Assembly: GCF_028554725.1 (NCBI RefSeq)
Contig: NC_071670.1
Span: 53,371,501-53,435,500 of the forward strand
DNA: 64,000 nucleotides
Direction of reading: 5' to 3'
DNA from: Zeugodacus cucurbitae
Taxonomy: Eukaryota > Arthropoda > Insecta > Diptera > Tephritidae
Below are positions 1 through 11,139 of the stretch, piece by piece (the stretch's first letter is position 1; each line of letters opens with the position of its first letter). Both the position numbers and the translations under genes were made by a program. A model generated the notes under the pieces. That model searched no databases. It was given only the letters and a program-made list of their open reading frames with translations, and was not told where the DNA came from.

Positions 1-1875
1 CTTGAATATGTTAATGTTATTCCGTTAACTATAATTATATCAAAATCCATTAAAAAATCGAATAAAATAAAAATAATATATTTATTAGCTATGGTCCTAA
101 AAATAGAACACCTTGGTTGAAAATATGTTCATGTTTATATGCACGTACAATATTTACATATCGACTGCATAGCAACAGTAATTTTTTATTTTTAAAATAA
201 TCAAATTAGTATGCACTTACAAACCGACATATATTTTCGGCAGCAAAGCGCATGCGCCCATGCCACCGACTGCAACCGCCAGACCACTGCAACCACGTGT
301 GATTTGTAATTCCTCGTCCAAATCTATAATTTATCTGCATGCAATGCAAATTGTGTCGCCTGAATGGCAGCTTTAAACTTGATTTGATAAAACATGAAAA
401 ACGAAATTTTTTTCAAATCTAATTTTAAATTTCTGAAATGCGGCTATAACCATGAGAATACACAAATATATGTAGATGTGTGTGTGTGTGTGAGTATTCG
501 AAAAAGAAATATGTTTGCGAGTGTTTTTCTTCTATTGTCCTCACATTTAGTTGGTAGCATTGCATTTGCATAAACATTGCAACATTGGAACTGGAAGACA
601 CTCAAATAAAGCTTTGCTTTGCTTTCAACTGCATTCCAACAAGTGCCGTTGACGCAGACCACTTAAACAACATTTACCTTATAAATATGGCGCTAGTGCT
701 GACATTTTCACACATTCAACTCGTACACATTTGTTGTTGTTTATTCATATTTTTTCTTAAATTTATTTTCGATTTTTTTTTGTCTCGCTGACTCATTTAT
801 TTTTAGCGCCTACGTTTAACATAAGTGGCCTTTTAACTAATGACGCTTGTTGGTTGTTGTTGTTGTTGATTGTTGTTGTTGCCCTTATGATTTATACGCC
901 ATTTGTACTTGAGCCAATCTACATAGGTGGCCTAACAAACGACTCTTGTTCCACCATACTGACCAAAGGCACAGCACACCAACCAACCAACCAACCAACC
1001 GACTGATTGTTTAGCCAAATCGGCAACCAATCCGTGCACGGCACCGTGCGCTACGCAACCAATAGCCGGTGCTATTAATCGATGCCTTATTAAGTAGAAT
1101 ACGCACACATTTACATACATACATACAACATACAGACTTATACGAAGTCGAGACATTTGCACGCATAGCTTAGTGATATCTTTATTGTGGGTTTTACTCG
1201 CATAAATTGCCAATAAGTCTGTGCATTTAATGAAGCATGGAAAATTTGTTAAGTGCGACTTGTCTGCGCGCGGTGGGTTGATTGCGTTACGTACATACAT
1301 ACAAACATTAATTTTGCTTTACAAAAATTAAAAAAAAAAACATTTAAATATTTCGTTTTAAGCTCCTTTTTAATAATCCTAATATTTTTGTTTTTGCAAA
1401 TTATGTTTAAATTAAAATTCCTCAATCCCAAGATAAGTCGCACATATGCAGTATATGCCGCAAATACTCATACATACATATGTAAAATATTAGTAATAGT
1501 ATTATGCGTGTGCTGTCACAATTCATTTGCGCCATCATATTTTGCCAATTTTAATAAAGTATCGGCATTTGTAATCCGTTGAAATAAATTTTTATATAAA
1601 TTTTTTATTGCATTATAAACTCTGCTGGTTTTCGTAGCGTTTCTTCTAATCGTTCAATATATTTTTTTGACATAGTTTTGATTAATCCATATAAAGGGGT
1701 TTCCAATATGGACAGTCAGATTTGTAATTATACTACTATAAAGCTAATGCTTGCCATTACGAAGGGATATTGATAGTCCAAATTACGTAATTTTTCGCTA
1801 TATAGCTGATCAGGGATTCTAAAATGACCCTGATCTATATCTTTAACTGATTCTGGTTATAGTCCATGTTCTTTA
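1..1875. other. Intergenic DNA, no gene seen
   Basis: AT-rich with microsatellites. Open frames up to 122 codons have no family resemblance and overlap on opposite strands. Confidence 0.6.
978..1001. repeat. (AACC)n microsatellite
   Basis: About five and a half copies of CCAA/AACC. Neighbouring short repeats include (TG)n at 478-492 and (CATA)n at about 1113-1128. Confidence 0.9.
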
Positions 1876-2215
1876 TAAAGGGGTTACATGGGTTTGGTGA
1901 GTTCAAAAAATCGATTTTTTGTTTTTTGGCTTATTAATTTCTACAACATCTCAATAATATTATCCTATTTTTCAAGTCGATCCGAATAGTAGTTTCGGAG
2001 ATACAGCCTTTGGAAGGTGTGCGGCCCAAGTCAGGTATTATTGTTACTCGGTTGTCAAATTTTTTCGAAAACTACTCAACCGATATGAAATTTTACACAG
2101 GTGTTCAAGATACAATTTACTCGTGCTTGAACGGAGATTTTATTTTTTTTCAATTACAACTATTTAAAAAAAAAAAACAAAATGTCAAGCAAATTTGACT
2201 GAAAAATAACGGTAG
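1876..2215. repeat. Possible non-autonomous element related to the TTAA family
   Basis: AAGGGGTTACATGGGTTTGG near 1876 resembles the left end at 28851 (AAGGGGTTATATACAGTTAGG). Internal TTTTCAAGTCGATCCGA matches, in reverse complement, TCGGATCGACTTGAAA at 29337. No right terminal repeat was found. Confidence 0.4.
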
Positions 2216-2261
2216 TTTTTGTAAAAAAAAACACTATTTATTAATTCATCTACAATAATGT

Positions 2262-2470
2262 TGTCGTCTCCTAATTGCGTTCATTTCATATCATGCACTT
2301 CTGACAACGCTCTTTCAATCGTTGAAACACTTCTCAAACTCTATTTTTGGGATAGCTTTTAGCTATTTCAGCACTTTCATGTCATCTAAGGTTTATTTAA
2401 GGCTCTCTTTTTTTTAAGTATGAAAAAGTTACACGGAGCCATGTCTGATGAACATTGAGGTTGGGGCATC
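2262..2470 (-). mobile_element. mariner transposase C-terminal relic
   Basis: Minus-strand frames read QPQCSSDMAPCNFFILKKKR, then LKAIPKIEFEKCFND and ERCQKCMI. These are recognisable decayed forms of the mariner SPDLAPCDFFLFPKLKR and KAIP...CFxxWKxRWxKCI blocks. Stops and a frameshift are present. Confidence 0.65.
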
Positions 2471-3139
2471 GTTACAATTGGAAATTTTAAAATTCCCGTC
2501 ATTTTTTGAAGACACCTCGTACTGTTCATATTGGGCGGAACGAAATACATTTCCGTCAATACGGATATAAAGCCCGAGTAATATCCATATTTCTTCTGAA
2601 AACAGCACACTCCAATAAATCAGTTTGAAAATGGGCGGAATCGGACCAAATCTACCTCCAATACAAAACCAATTAGATATATGTGCGACATCCTACTCAA
2701 ATTAAGTTATAAAGCTTTGCTAAAACAAAGTGGATCGGTTCTAAAAGAAGTTAAAGTCGGCCCAGATCTTCTTCTATAACACCAGTCCTCAATATTATAC
2801 TTTCGGTTGATATGTAGTAATATATTATGTTATATTCACATGGGGTCTTTCAATTAATTGCACATATTATATTTTCTTGATACTAGTGTCATTAAGCATA
2901 AGTGTCTGATTATCGCTTAGAACTTGCCCTAGCCATCTTCTGATTGTCTCTATGATTGACTTTATACCAGTTTGTCAGGAAGATATCTCATGGTCCAAAT
3001 ATAAATGAAACCGGTATTGGCTTCGCTGTATTCACCACATACAGAATATAGTGAATTTCGTTCCTGGTTTAGTAATTTTTAGAATTCCTTTTCTACGACC
3101 AGTAAATAGATAGAGCTTTAAATTTATTAACATACATAT

Positions 3140-3290
3140 ACATATAGTTGAACTTCCATAACTCGAACTTCTATAACTCGAAATTCTCCATAATTCGAAC
3201 TCTTGAATTCGCAAAAATCCAATTTTACACAAATTACCTTCCGTAACTCGGAAGTCCCTCTAACTCGAAGCCTTTTTGTGGATTATGGTG
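3140..3290. repeat. Short degenerate repeat of the TAACTCGAA motif
   Basis: At least five imperfect copies of TTCCATAACTCGAAC-type sequence (GAACTTCCATAACTCGAAC, TTCTATAACTCGAAAT, TCCATAATTCGAAC, TTCCGTAACTCGGAAG, CCTCTAACTCGAAG). They resemble the terminal repeats of pogo/Tc1-like elements, but no element was delimited. Confidence 0.5.
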
Positions 3291-3299
3291 ATTCATTAG

Positions 3300-5915
3300 G
3301 GATCTCAACATTATAAGCATAAGTTTTATGCTAAAAATATTGTGTAGAACATGAGTTACAGTGTTCTGAGCATACCGGCCTCGCAAAAATGGGCTCGCAC
3401 TTCCTCCATGATTCCAGCTGGTTGGATTATCGGAGCGTTGTTTCGATCTGTAAGCATAAATGCATGGTACGCAATACAAATAAGTGAATATACAAAAATT
3501 TCAAACGAAGAACCCTGTACTTCTGCTTAAATATTTCCTCATGAGTGTTTTTAATATTGAGTTTCTGTTTGAATAATGTTGTTAATATCGCCCATTGTTT
3601 TTGTTGCTAATTAATTATCTACTGACATGGACAAGCCGTGGGTGGTAATTTAAGATCTTTTAATGTGATATTTTAGATCATAACACTGATAGCTTTTAAA
3701 AGAATATATTAATTGGATATTTCGACACGCTTGACGTGGAAATATTGTGATCAATTAAAACACGATTTTTTATGAGTCGAACTCTTTATTTAAATATCAA
3801 ATTTAGTGGGTTAAAAATTTGTGTATGTGTATTTAATTCATTTGTGAGATGTCCACCTTCAGATTTTGATTCAGTTTCGTGTTTCATATTACTAAAAATT
3901 ATGAATCTGACAATAAAAAAAGCTATAAGGGACGCTGGCTTGAACAAAGTCACCTGAAGAGACGTACTCTGCAAGCTCTATTTGGTGCAAGAATGCTACT
4001 TGACTCAATGACTTATCCCAATTTTTTGATGTCAACAAATAGATTTACAATTCAGCTTAAGCTTTGCAGGGCTTAAAAGTTTTTGTCATCACATTTGTAA
4101 AAAATCAGTTTTTATGAAACATATTTACATACACTACATTCATTCTACATTTTCCAGTTATTAATTAGCCAACATCAATAGTGCTGTCGTCAACCAAAAA
4201 AATTGTTCACCAAAAGTGTTAATGTGTCGGCAAAGCTAATGTCAAGGTTAAACCGCATTGATTTTACAAGCCAAGCCAAGCCAAACCAAGCTTACAGACT
4301 TGTGTACTCTTCGGCCGCGCGCCAACGAATAGCGGCCGTATCAAAGCCAACACCGGTAGTCTTTGTTATTGAATTTACACAATGATCACTCATCGTGGAA
4401 TTATACAAAAAACCCAACTTAAATTACTTACCATTTGCCATTAAGTTGTCAGTTTATTGTTGTAGTTTGAATTTATTTAAAAGGGGGAATTGTGCAAAAC
4501 AACGCGTGATGCGCTGCTATCGGCGAAGTAACAAAGGGTCTCTGCGGCAATTTGTTTTTCTCTTCTTTTCTTTTCATGTTTTTTTGTTGATTTCTTTTTG
4601 CTTTGCTTTTACTGCTTTCGGCTTAGCCATTGTTGCGGCGGATTATTTATATGCTGGAAATTTGAATTTCAAAAGTGCACAATAAAATATGCCACATTCC
4701 AAGCAACTAACTAATGAAACAGAAAATTGATACTAAACGCTTTTCATTTCAATAATAATAGAATTCTTAAATATTGTCTGTATTTAATTCTACGGTGCTT
4801 TCTTTGTTGCAACGAAATGTTGGCACGCCTTGTTTCATACATTGCTGCTGTTCTTTGAAAGAAGGTGTGTCTTTTGTAATTATAAGTATACAGGTCCCCT
4901 TTAGAATATGAATGCTTAAAGGTATTGCAGATAGAGATTTATATTTGGATTTATTGACGCAATACCTTTCTAATTTTTTCAGTATTAGCTCACCTTTAGG
5001 CCGGCAAATATTTTAACTTACTAAATTCACTGCGAGCACTAGAAAGCTTCGAGAATCAGCTCAGTGGAATATATTTTTGGAACGATCGGCCCGATTTTGT
5101 AACAAGCCTCTTGAAATGCAATACTTTCTCGAAAACAATAAGTTCAAAAGTATAAAGCGTTGCTTAGACTTTCGGTTTGGCAGCGTGGAAAGTCCAGCTT
5201 CTCAATGATTTTTTATGTAAAGTGTTTAAAAATCATGATTTTGCCGCCGAGGTATACATATATATATGAAACGTCTAGATATAACGCTAATTGTCATTAT
5301 TTGTCTCTTTCTGATTTTCTTGAATAGCTTGTTCTATGTTCTTTCAATATATCCGTGGTCATCTGAACCAAACAACTGACCAGAATCAACTGACTTATTT
5401 TTTCGAATTTTTAACAAAAGTCGCTGCCCTTATTCATATTTCTTCTTTATCGTCAAGTTTTATCTCAATATGTTCCTTTGTTGTAACTAAAATTTATTTC
5501 ATCCTTGGGTTATATAATCCTATATCCCATGCGAAGAACTACAACACAATATTTTCAATCAGAAAATTAAATTCCTTAGTAAATTTGTACATGAATGTAA
5601 GAGGAGGTGAAGTAGGAAACATCTTTCGGAGAAGAAGATGAATCTAAATATTCAATTGACATATACATTTTCTATAAAACATTGGGAATTGAATTATTTA
5701 AAAACGGCGATCTGCATTATTGAAACTGTGTAAACACAATAAATAGGGGTTTTTAAGGGGCGTTACAAAAGTAAACCGATAGGGACAGCAAACGACGGCA
5801 TATTTTTTCCGGCTTTTCGACATTTTTCTTTAATAATTTGCCAATTCATTATCGAAAGATATACGATCCAATAACGAGTCGAAATTATTAATATTCACTA
5901 CCGAAATTCGGAGTC
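3300..5915. other. Intergenic DNA, no gene seen
   Basis: A slightly more GC-rich block lies at about 4200-4530. No splice-linked coding exon or recognised motif was found. Confidence 0.5.
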
Positions 5916-5916
5916 A

Positions 5917-6546
5917 GTGGTCTCAACTTTAAAACCGCTACGTCTAATTTGTGACAAGGCTCATTTCTGGCTGAATGGCTTTGCCAATAAGCATAATGCA
6001 ATATGTGTTATTGGTCAGCCAATCCACACGTACTTCATGAGGCACTATTGCATCCCGAAAAAATTTCGGTTTGGTTTGGTTTATGGGCCGCCGGCGTCAT
6101 TATGCCGTCCCTCTTCCATGATGATCAAGACCGGCAGGTTACTGTGAGCTATAGCTCAATGATAATCGAAAATTTTTGGCTCTAATTGGATTGGTATGGG
6201 ATGATATGGACTTCAACATTATGTGGTTCCGACAAGTTTCCTCACAATCGATTTATTTAAAACCAATTTTGGTGAACGTGTTATCTCACGAAATGGGTCA
6301 GTCAATTGGCCTTCTCGATCGTACGATTTGACGTCGTTAGACTATTGCCTGTGGGGCCACGTCAAGTCTATGGTCTATGCTAACAAGCCAGCGGCGATGG
6401 ATGAACTTCGTACTAATATCGAACGTGAAATTGCAGCAGTGTCGGTCGATTATGCCTTAAAACCCTCGAAAATTGTGTTCAGCGGAATGATCCAAGCACT
6501 TCATCCATCCTTAAATGTCCAGACTAAGGTTAAAACACCTCGGTAG
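5917..6546 (+). mobile_element. rosa-like mariner transposase relic
   Basis: Plus-strand frames encode CDKAHFWLNGFANKHN, then in another frame HPEKISVWFGLWAAGV, and then NWPSRSYDLTSLDYCLWGHV. These are the first-Asp block and the C-terminal catalytic block of a Tc1/mariner-superfamily transposase. The WxxxxxDLTxLDYxLWG block and the DKAHFWLNG block resemble the basal mariner group (rosa) described from Ceratitis; that assignment rests on memory. Frameshifts and a deletion around the middle Asp block make it inactive. Element ends were not found. Confidence 0.7.
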
Positions 6547-6749
6547 ACACACCTTCGGCGAAACCAGCGAAGTGACTTAAATCGAAGTTAGCCGACTTAA
6601 GAACTTGATAACAGAGTCCAAGCGCTTTGTCGAATCATGAGGGTCTTGGCGACCCGTTAGGAGTATTTTGTGTGTCACAAAGGACAGTCTATGCTGTCTA
6701 AGTAAGATTCTCTGTAGATAGTGCAGTATTTGTGTAAAGTTTTTTTAGT

Positions 6750-6905
6750 TTAGGTCGTCCTTTTCATTGTCGGCCCACCAGGTTACACCGTATCATACAT
6801 TTTGTAGGGTTTTAGGCTGTAAGGTTTACTTCCATTCCAGCACAACTGTTGTTTTTTCATGCGCCGCATGATGTCCATCTAGTCGAAGAGACCATATAGC
6901 TTATA
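6750..6905 (-). mobile_element. Short antisense RTE relic
   Basis: About 150 bases closely match 9205-9365 (shared GCGCCGCATGATGTCCATCT on the plus strand). On the minus strand they encode a decayed ELYGLFD..MDIMRRMKKQ block of the RTE C-terminus with an internal deletion. Confidence 0.65.
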
Positions 6906-7544
6906 ACTTATTTTTTCTTTATTTCTAAATCAAAAAGACGTTCCCCAGAAAGTGTTTAAGCTTTACCGTTATTTGTTTACAGTGCTGAAATAAGCAGGTC
7001 AACAATTCTAACTGTATCAAGATCCTCAAAATCCCGTTTTGTCTTCTCCTTTCCCCTTAACAATATGTTATCGCACGCTTACATGACACATTTCAACGTT
7101 TACCATGTTAAATTAAAATTCGCTTAGGTTTTCATTAACAGACTAACCATAAATTTGGCAAATAATGAAGCTCGTAAAAGCCAACACTTGTTCGAACACG
7201 ATACGATTTTCGGGCATAATTAACTAATGCGAATATGCGTTTGCTGTTTTGTTCAACATTTTTTTACGATCCAACTCAGAGGTGTTGTTGTATTGTTGTT
7301 GTTTCATCAATTTCTTCTGCAAACACATTAAAATAATGAAATTTATGCCAACACGCAGCAATTAAATTTGGCTGGCCACAAGCCAAAACCGATTGAAACG
7401 CCGCCGCTGCCCAGCGTCCAGCGTATAGGCGAAGCAACAGCTGTAACAGCGACAGCGCGGCATGGCAGCAGCAACGTGGAAGACATTAAAAACGCATAAA
7501 AACTAACAGCGAAATAAAAGTGAAATTAAAACGCTAACTAAAAG

Positions 7545-7640
7545 GGTCAGCAACAACAACAACAAACACAACAAACAACGAGGTTATCAGTAATTAAAAG
7601 CTGGCAAAAAGATATGCGCACAACAACAACAACAACCGCG
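7545..7640. repeat. CAACAA-rich segment
   Basis: Two (CAA)n runs (about 7551-7570 and 7620-7636) in a block of 7380-7660 that is richer in G and C than its surroundings. This composition is typical of dipteran 5' UTRs or regulatory DNA; no linked coding exon was found. Confidence 0.5.
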
Positions 7641-7918
7641 CTGAGTATTGTCATCTGCCGTGCTAAATGTTAAAATTAGCATAAAATTCGCGAATTTGCA
7701 AAAAAAAGACAGGCTAAATAGTGGTTTCGCGACAGTGACAGCGAGGCCGCTGGGTCAACAAAAAAAGCGAACGCCGGGCGGCCAATCAAAACGAGCTTCG
7801 CATCAGCAGCAGCTATCAGCTGGTTTGGGTGGAGTGATTTCGCACACACAACAACACACATGCGCAAAGACAGCTGACGCTCAAATTGACCTGTTCCAAT
7901 CGAGGAAGTTCGCTTGTC

Positions 7919-7946
7919 ATACACACCGACACACACACACATACAT
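7919..7946. repeat. (CA)n microsatellite
   Basis: Imperfect CACACACACACA run around 7919-7946. Confidence 0.85.
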
Positions 7947-8665
7947 ATATGCAACTCTGTGTGTCTTCACTTAGTTCGTTGGGACAAAAGCGCGCGCTAC
8001 TCAAGGAGCAATTAATCACAACGCATTTGAGCGCTTTGATTTTCGCTGACTGCCATTCAATATGTGCAGACATGGCCAACTTGTTTTTGGCTACTTAATT
8101 TTTGCGCTTAACTTCGTCAGCCCGCCAGTCAGCTAGCTAGCTGAAAGGGCGAAACGCTCGCTGCTGGCGTTGCACAGCCAAGAAAAAAAAGCTTAATTTA
8201 ATCGTATAAATTTATAATGTCATACTTAGTTTGCATAAAGCATTCGATGTCAAAACATCACCAACCACCAACGCTGTTGTTGTTGTTTGTATGCAACAAA
8301 ATGCTGTTGACATGCCAATCAATCAATTGCTTATTGATCGTAAATTTCGAAGACGACGCCAGCGAAGCGAGAAAAGCAGCGAAAAAGAAAATTAATGGCT
8401 CAATCGTTAATGCTTTTATGGTGAATTCACGCAGGCGAGTTCGTTGTTTGAGTCTTTTGTTCGAGCGCATTGGGTATCCATTGATTTCCAAATGCATTAA
8501 CATTTAGCATTTTTATTTAATTTTTTAGTATTTATCTAAGCGTTTTATTAATTAATAATGAAAACAAGCATTTTTTTACAAAGCTTTGCGTGCTTATATG
8601 TATAACCAAATGTGCATATTTAAAACAAGTAAAATTATTTTTTTTTAATTAAAAATAGAAGTGCT

Positions 8666-10973
8666 TTAGAAATAGAAACGTGCTGGTTGTAGGAAGTTTT
8701 TGATCGGTGATTCAGCGCCATTTTGCACTTTGCGATAATCATAGCCACCATTGGCCGCTAAGCCATCCAAAGAGCCGACGACCGATTTGATGGGCACCAC
8801 GCCTTCGTCGGAGAACTCTGATGTGCCGCCAAGGTTGTCATATTGTTCTGGAAATATTGAAAGGAAATGATATTGGTGGTGCAAACTTGAAGATATAATG
8901 TTTTAAAAATGTTAACTTTGTTTGTTGGCTTTTGCTATTTCGATAGGCTTTATAAGGTCTAAATCGTTGCGAAATAAGATCTTAAATTGACTAAAGTACC
9001 ATATATTGATTCGTCAAATACTTGAATACAAGATCTTTTAGGTTTTTCTGATTTTTCTGAGGTGATGAAGTCTCAAAGTCATCATCAAGTTAGCACTACA
9101 ACCGGGAGTCGATCCTGACCGTGTCGATAAGCATTCGCAGTTCGAATAAATCGATATTTCTAGTTTCGCCAGATTTACATACACTTGAACCATTCATCTG
9201 AGTTAAGGTCGTCCTTCTTTCTTTGTCGGCCCACAAGGTGACACCGTATCATATATTTTGCAAGCTGTGGTGTTGACTTCCATTCCGACAACATGGCCAA
9301 GCCAGCACAGCCGTTGTTTTTTCATGCGCCGCATGATGTCCATCTCGTCGAAGAGACCATATAGCTCGCCATTTCATCGAGTCCGATACTCCCTCACGCG
9401 GAGTGGGCCAAAATGCTTCGGAGAACTCGTATGTTCCTTAAGAATGCTCATCCTTGTTCGTCATCGTCCATGCTTCCGCACAATATGTCAGGACGGATAT
9501 AATGGGCTAATTATAGAGCGTTAATTTGGTTTTGCTAGAGAGGGCTCTTCTTCTCAAATGCCTACTGAGCTCGTGAAAGCACCTTCTAGAAGGTACTTAG
9601 TCTTGTTCTCATTCAACAGCAGACCCATCTGCTTCACTTATTTTTCAAGGCTTAAGAATACTGCACATACGGCTCTGATGCGGCCAGCTAGGTTGATATC
9701 TTTGGCCAATCACCAGCTACTCTTTAAAAAAGGTGCCAGTAGCGAATTATCTTCTCAAGCTTTTGATAAAAGAAATCGCTCGATAGATCGTTGTCTTATT
9801 CGGTTCGGAGAGATCCTTCCCTTTTCAGACATTGCGGCATAGATACCATCCTACTTAGTGCTATCAAAAGCAACTTTGAAGTCGACAAAAAGATGGTATC
9901 AACCATCTTAAATTTATCCCAATGTACATTTATCATTTCTTGGTGAATAACCTTAAAAATTTTCCCTATAATATACGTAATTTTTGTAGTAAAATGTTCC
10001 TCAAAATCACTTTTTACCCAAATTTGACCATGTATTGATATTACCAATGATGAAGATAATGCCAATAATAAGAAAAAATCGTTCTTTGATATTAATACTT
10101 TCAAAATTAATAAGAGTCGCCCCTTTGCTCGTCTAAATCACAACCAATCGTCTGATCGTTTCCCTAGTTAATGTTAATACACTAATAAATACCCCAAAAT
10201 CCCAACTCACCTTGAATTTCTTTCTGCGCTGCGGCTGCCTCCTCCGGTGTCTTGTATTTGATGAAGAACACCTCCGGTTTGGTGGGCTGCGTTGGCGCCG
10301 GTGTGCCAATCTCACCGATATTCAAATCACCATCCTTTTTACTCAAAACATAAATGACAGTCTTCTCCTCTTGTGGCGCATATTCGGCGGTCAATTTGAG
10401 ATTGGCATTCTCGGAGGAAGGTGCCTTAATAAAGACGACGCGATAGTTCTTCTGCGGACGACCGATAACGAAGTGCTTCGTGCGTGTTTGCTCTTCGGAA
10501 TCTTCCGGTGCGGAGACTAAAAAGAATTGTTTAGTGATGATCGGTTCGGCGGTGGGTTGTGTGGGTGGTAGGTACTTGTCTCCACTATAAGATTGTTGTT
10601 CCGCTGTAGTTTTTAGTTGCTGCTGTTGTTGTTGTCGGACTGTTTGATGTTGTGGCAAGATGAGTGAATTGACACTGGGTGCAGGATTAAAGAAACTATC
10701 GGCGTTGTTGTCCTTCGTGCGGGTATTAAAGAAACTCTCGGCGTTGTTATCCTTCGTGCGAGTATTAAAGAAGCTGTCGGCATTATTATCCTTCGAACGA
10801 CTGCTGCTGCCGCTGCTACTAAAGCTCAGACTATTGGTGTTGCCGTTTGTGTTTGAGTTGCTATTGGAGTTAGAGTTGCCACCGCTATTACGTTCATAGT
10901 GATAACCGAAAGTGGACGCAGCGTTAGCGGTCACAGCGAGTAGCGCACAGATATACACGAAAAGGACGCGCAT
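8666..10973 (-). CDS. Tweedle cuticular protein 1 (DUF243), two exons
   Basis: Predicted 314-residue secreted structural protein of the insect cuticle. Exon 1 is 10973-10211 and exon 2 is 8847-8666; donor CAAG/GTGAGT and acceptor CCAG/AACA give a phase-1 join and a continuous frame. The start is the ATG at 10973, which gives a clean signal peptide (residues 1-19, MRVLFVYICALLAVTANA); an open frame runs three codons further 5' but has no ATG. After the signal come an Asn/Ser-rich stretch and three tandem 13-residue repeats (core KDNNADSFFNTR, about residues 58-95), then a Gln run. The Tweedle domain is at about 145-250 (KQFFLVSAPED, HFVIGRPQKNYRVVFIKAP, EEKTVIYVL, PEVFFIKYKTPEEA). Exon 2 encodes the EQYDNLGG...GSLDG tail shared with its neighbours. 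Tweedle proteins are known to be secreted chitin-associated cuticle proteins that affect body shape in Drosophila. The 1.36-kb intron contains an antisense RTE relic. The family is certain; the ortholog is not. Confidence 0.95.
9205..9895 (-). mobile_element. Degenerate antisense RTE-type retrotransposon relic inside the Tweedle 1 intron
   Basis: Read on the minus strand, broken frames match the reverse transcriptase at 29438-30844 in the same order. LFVDFKVAFDSTK and AAMSEKG (near 9895-9820) match its DFKAAFDSTK...AAMSEFG. KQMGLLLNENKTKYLL (near 9640-9585) matches KRMGLEVNEDKTKYLL. ELYGLFDEMDIMRR and QRLCWLGHVVGME (near 9365-9270) match the C-terminal RLRWLGHVVRMDE block. Stops, frameshifts and internal deletions show it is dead. 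It has the same transcriptional orientation as the host gene. Confidence 0.75.
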
Positions 10974-11129
10974 TTTATACAAATTTTAACGATAAAAACT
11001 TTTTTATTTAAAATTTATTTCTTTTCTTTTGCCAAAAGCCACTTTCCGTCTACACTTTTGCTCGAAGGCACTTGTAATTATGTCTAAACTATTTTCAAAA
11101 CTGTTGATGGTCTCCAACCGGCAGTAACA

Positions 11130-11136
11130 ATTTATA
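11130..11136 (-). promoter_or_regulatory. TATA box of Tweedle gene 1
   Basis: On the minus strand TATAAAT lies about 160 bases before the ATG at 10973. A CCATCA initiator-like sequence follows 25-30 bases downstream (about 11105-11110), as expected for insect cuticle-gene promoters. The transcription start is inferred. Confidence 0.5.
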
Positions 11137-11139
11137 GGC

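Larger units (their letters stand above)
6906..8660. other. Intergenic DNA downstream of Tweedle 1
   Basis: Contains the CAACAA-rich and CA repeats listed separately. On the minus strand an AATAAA for Tweedle 1 lies near 8513. No other gene was recognised. Confidence 0.5.
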
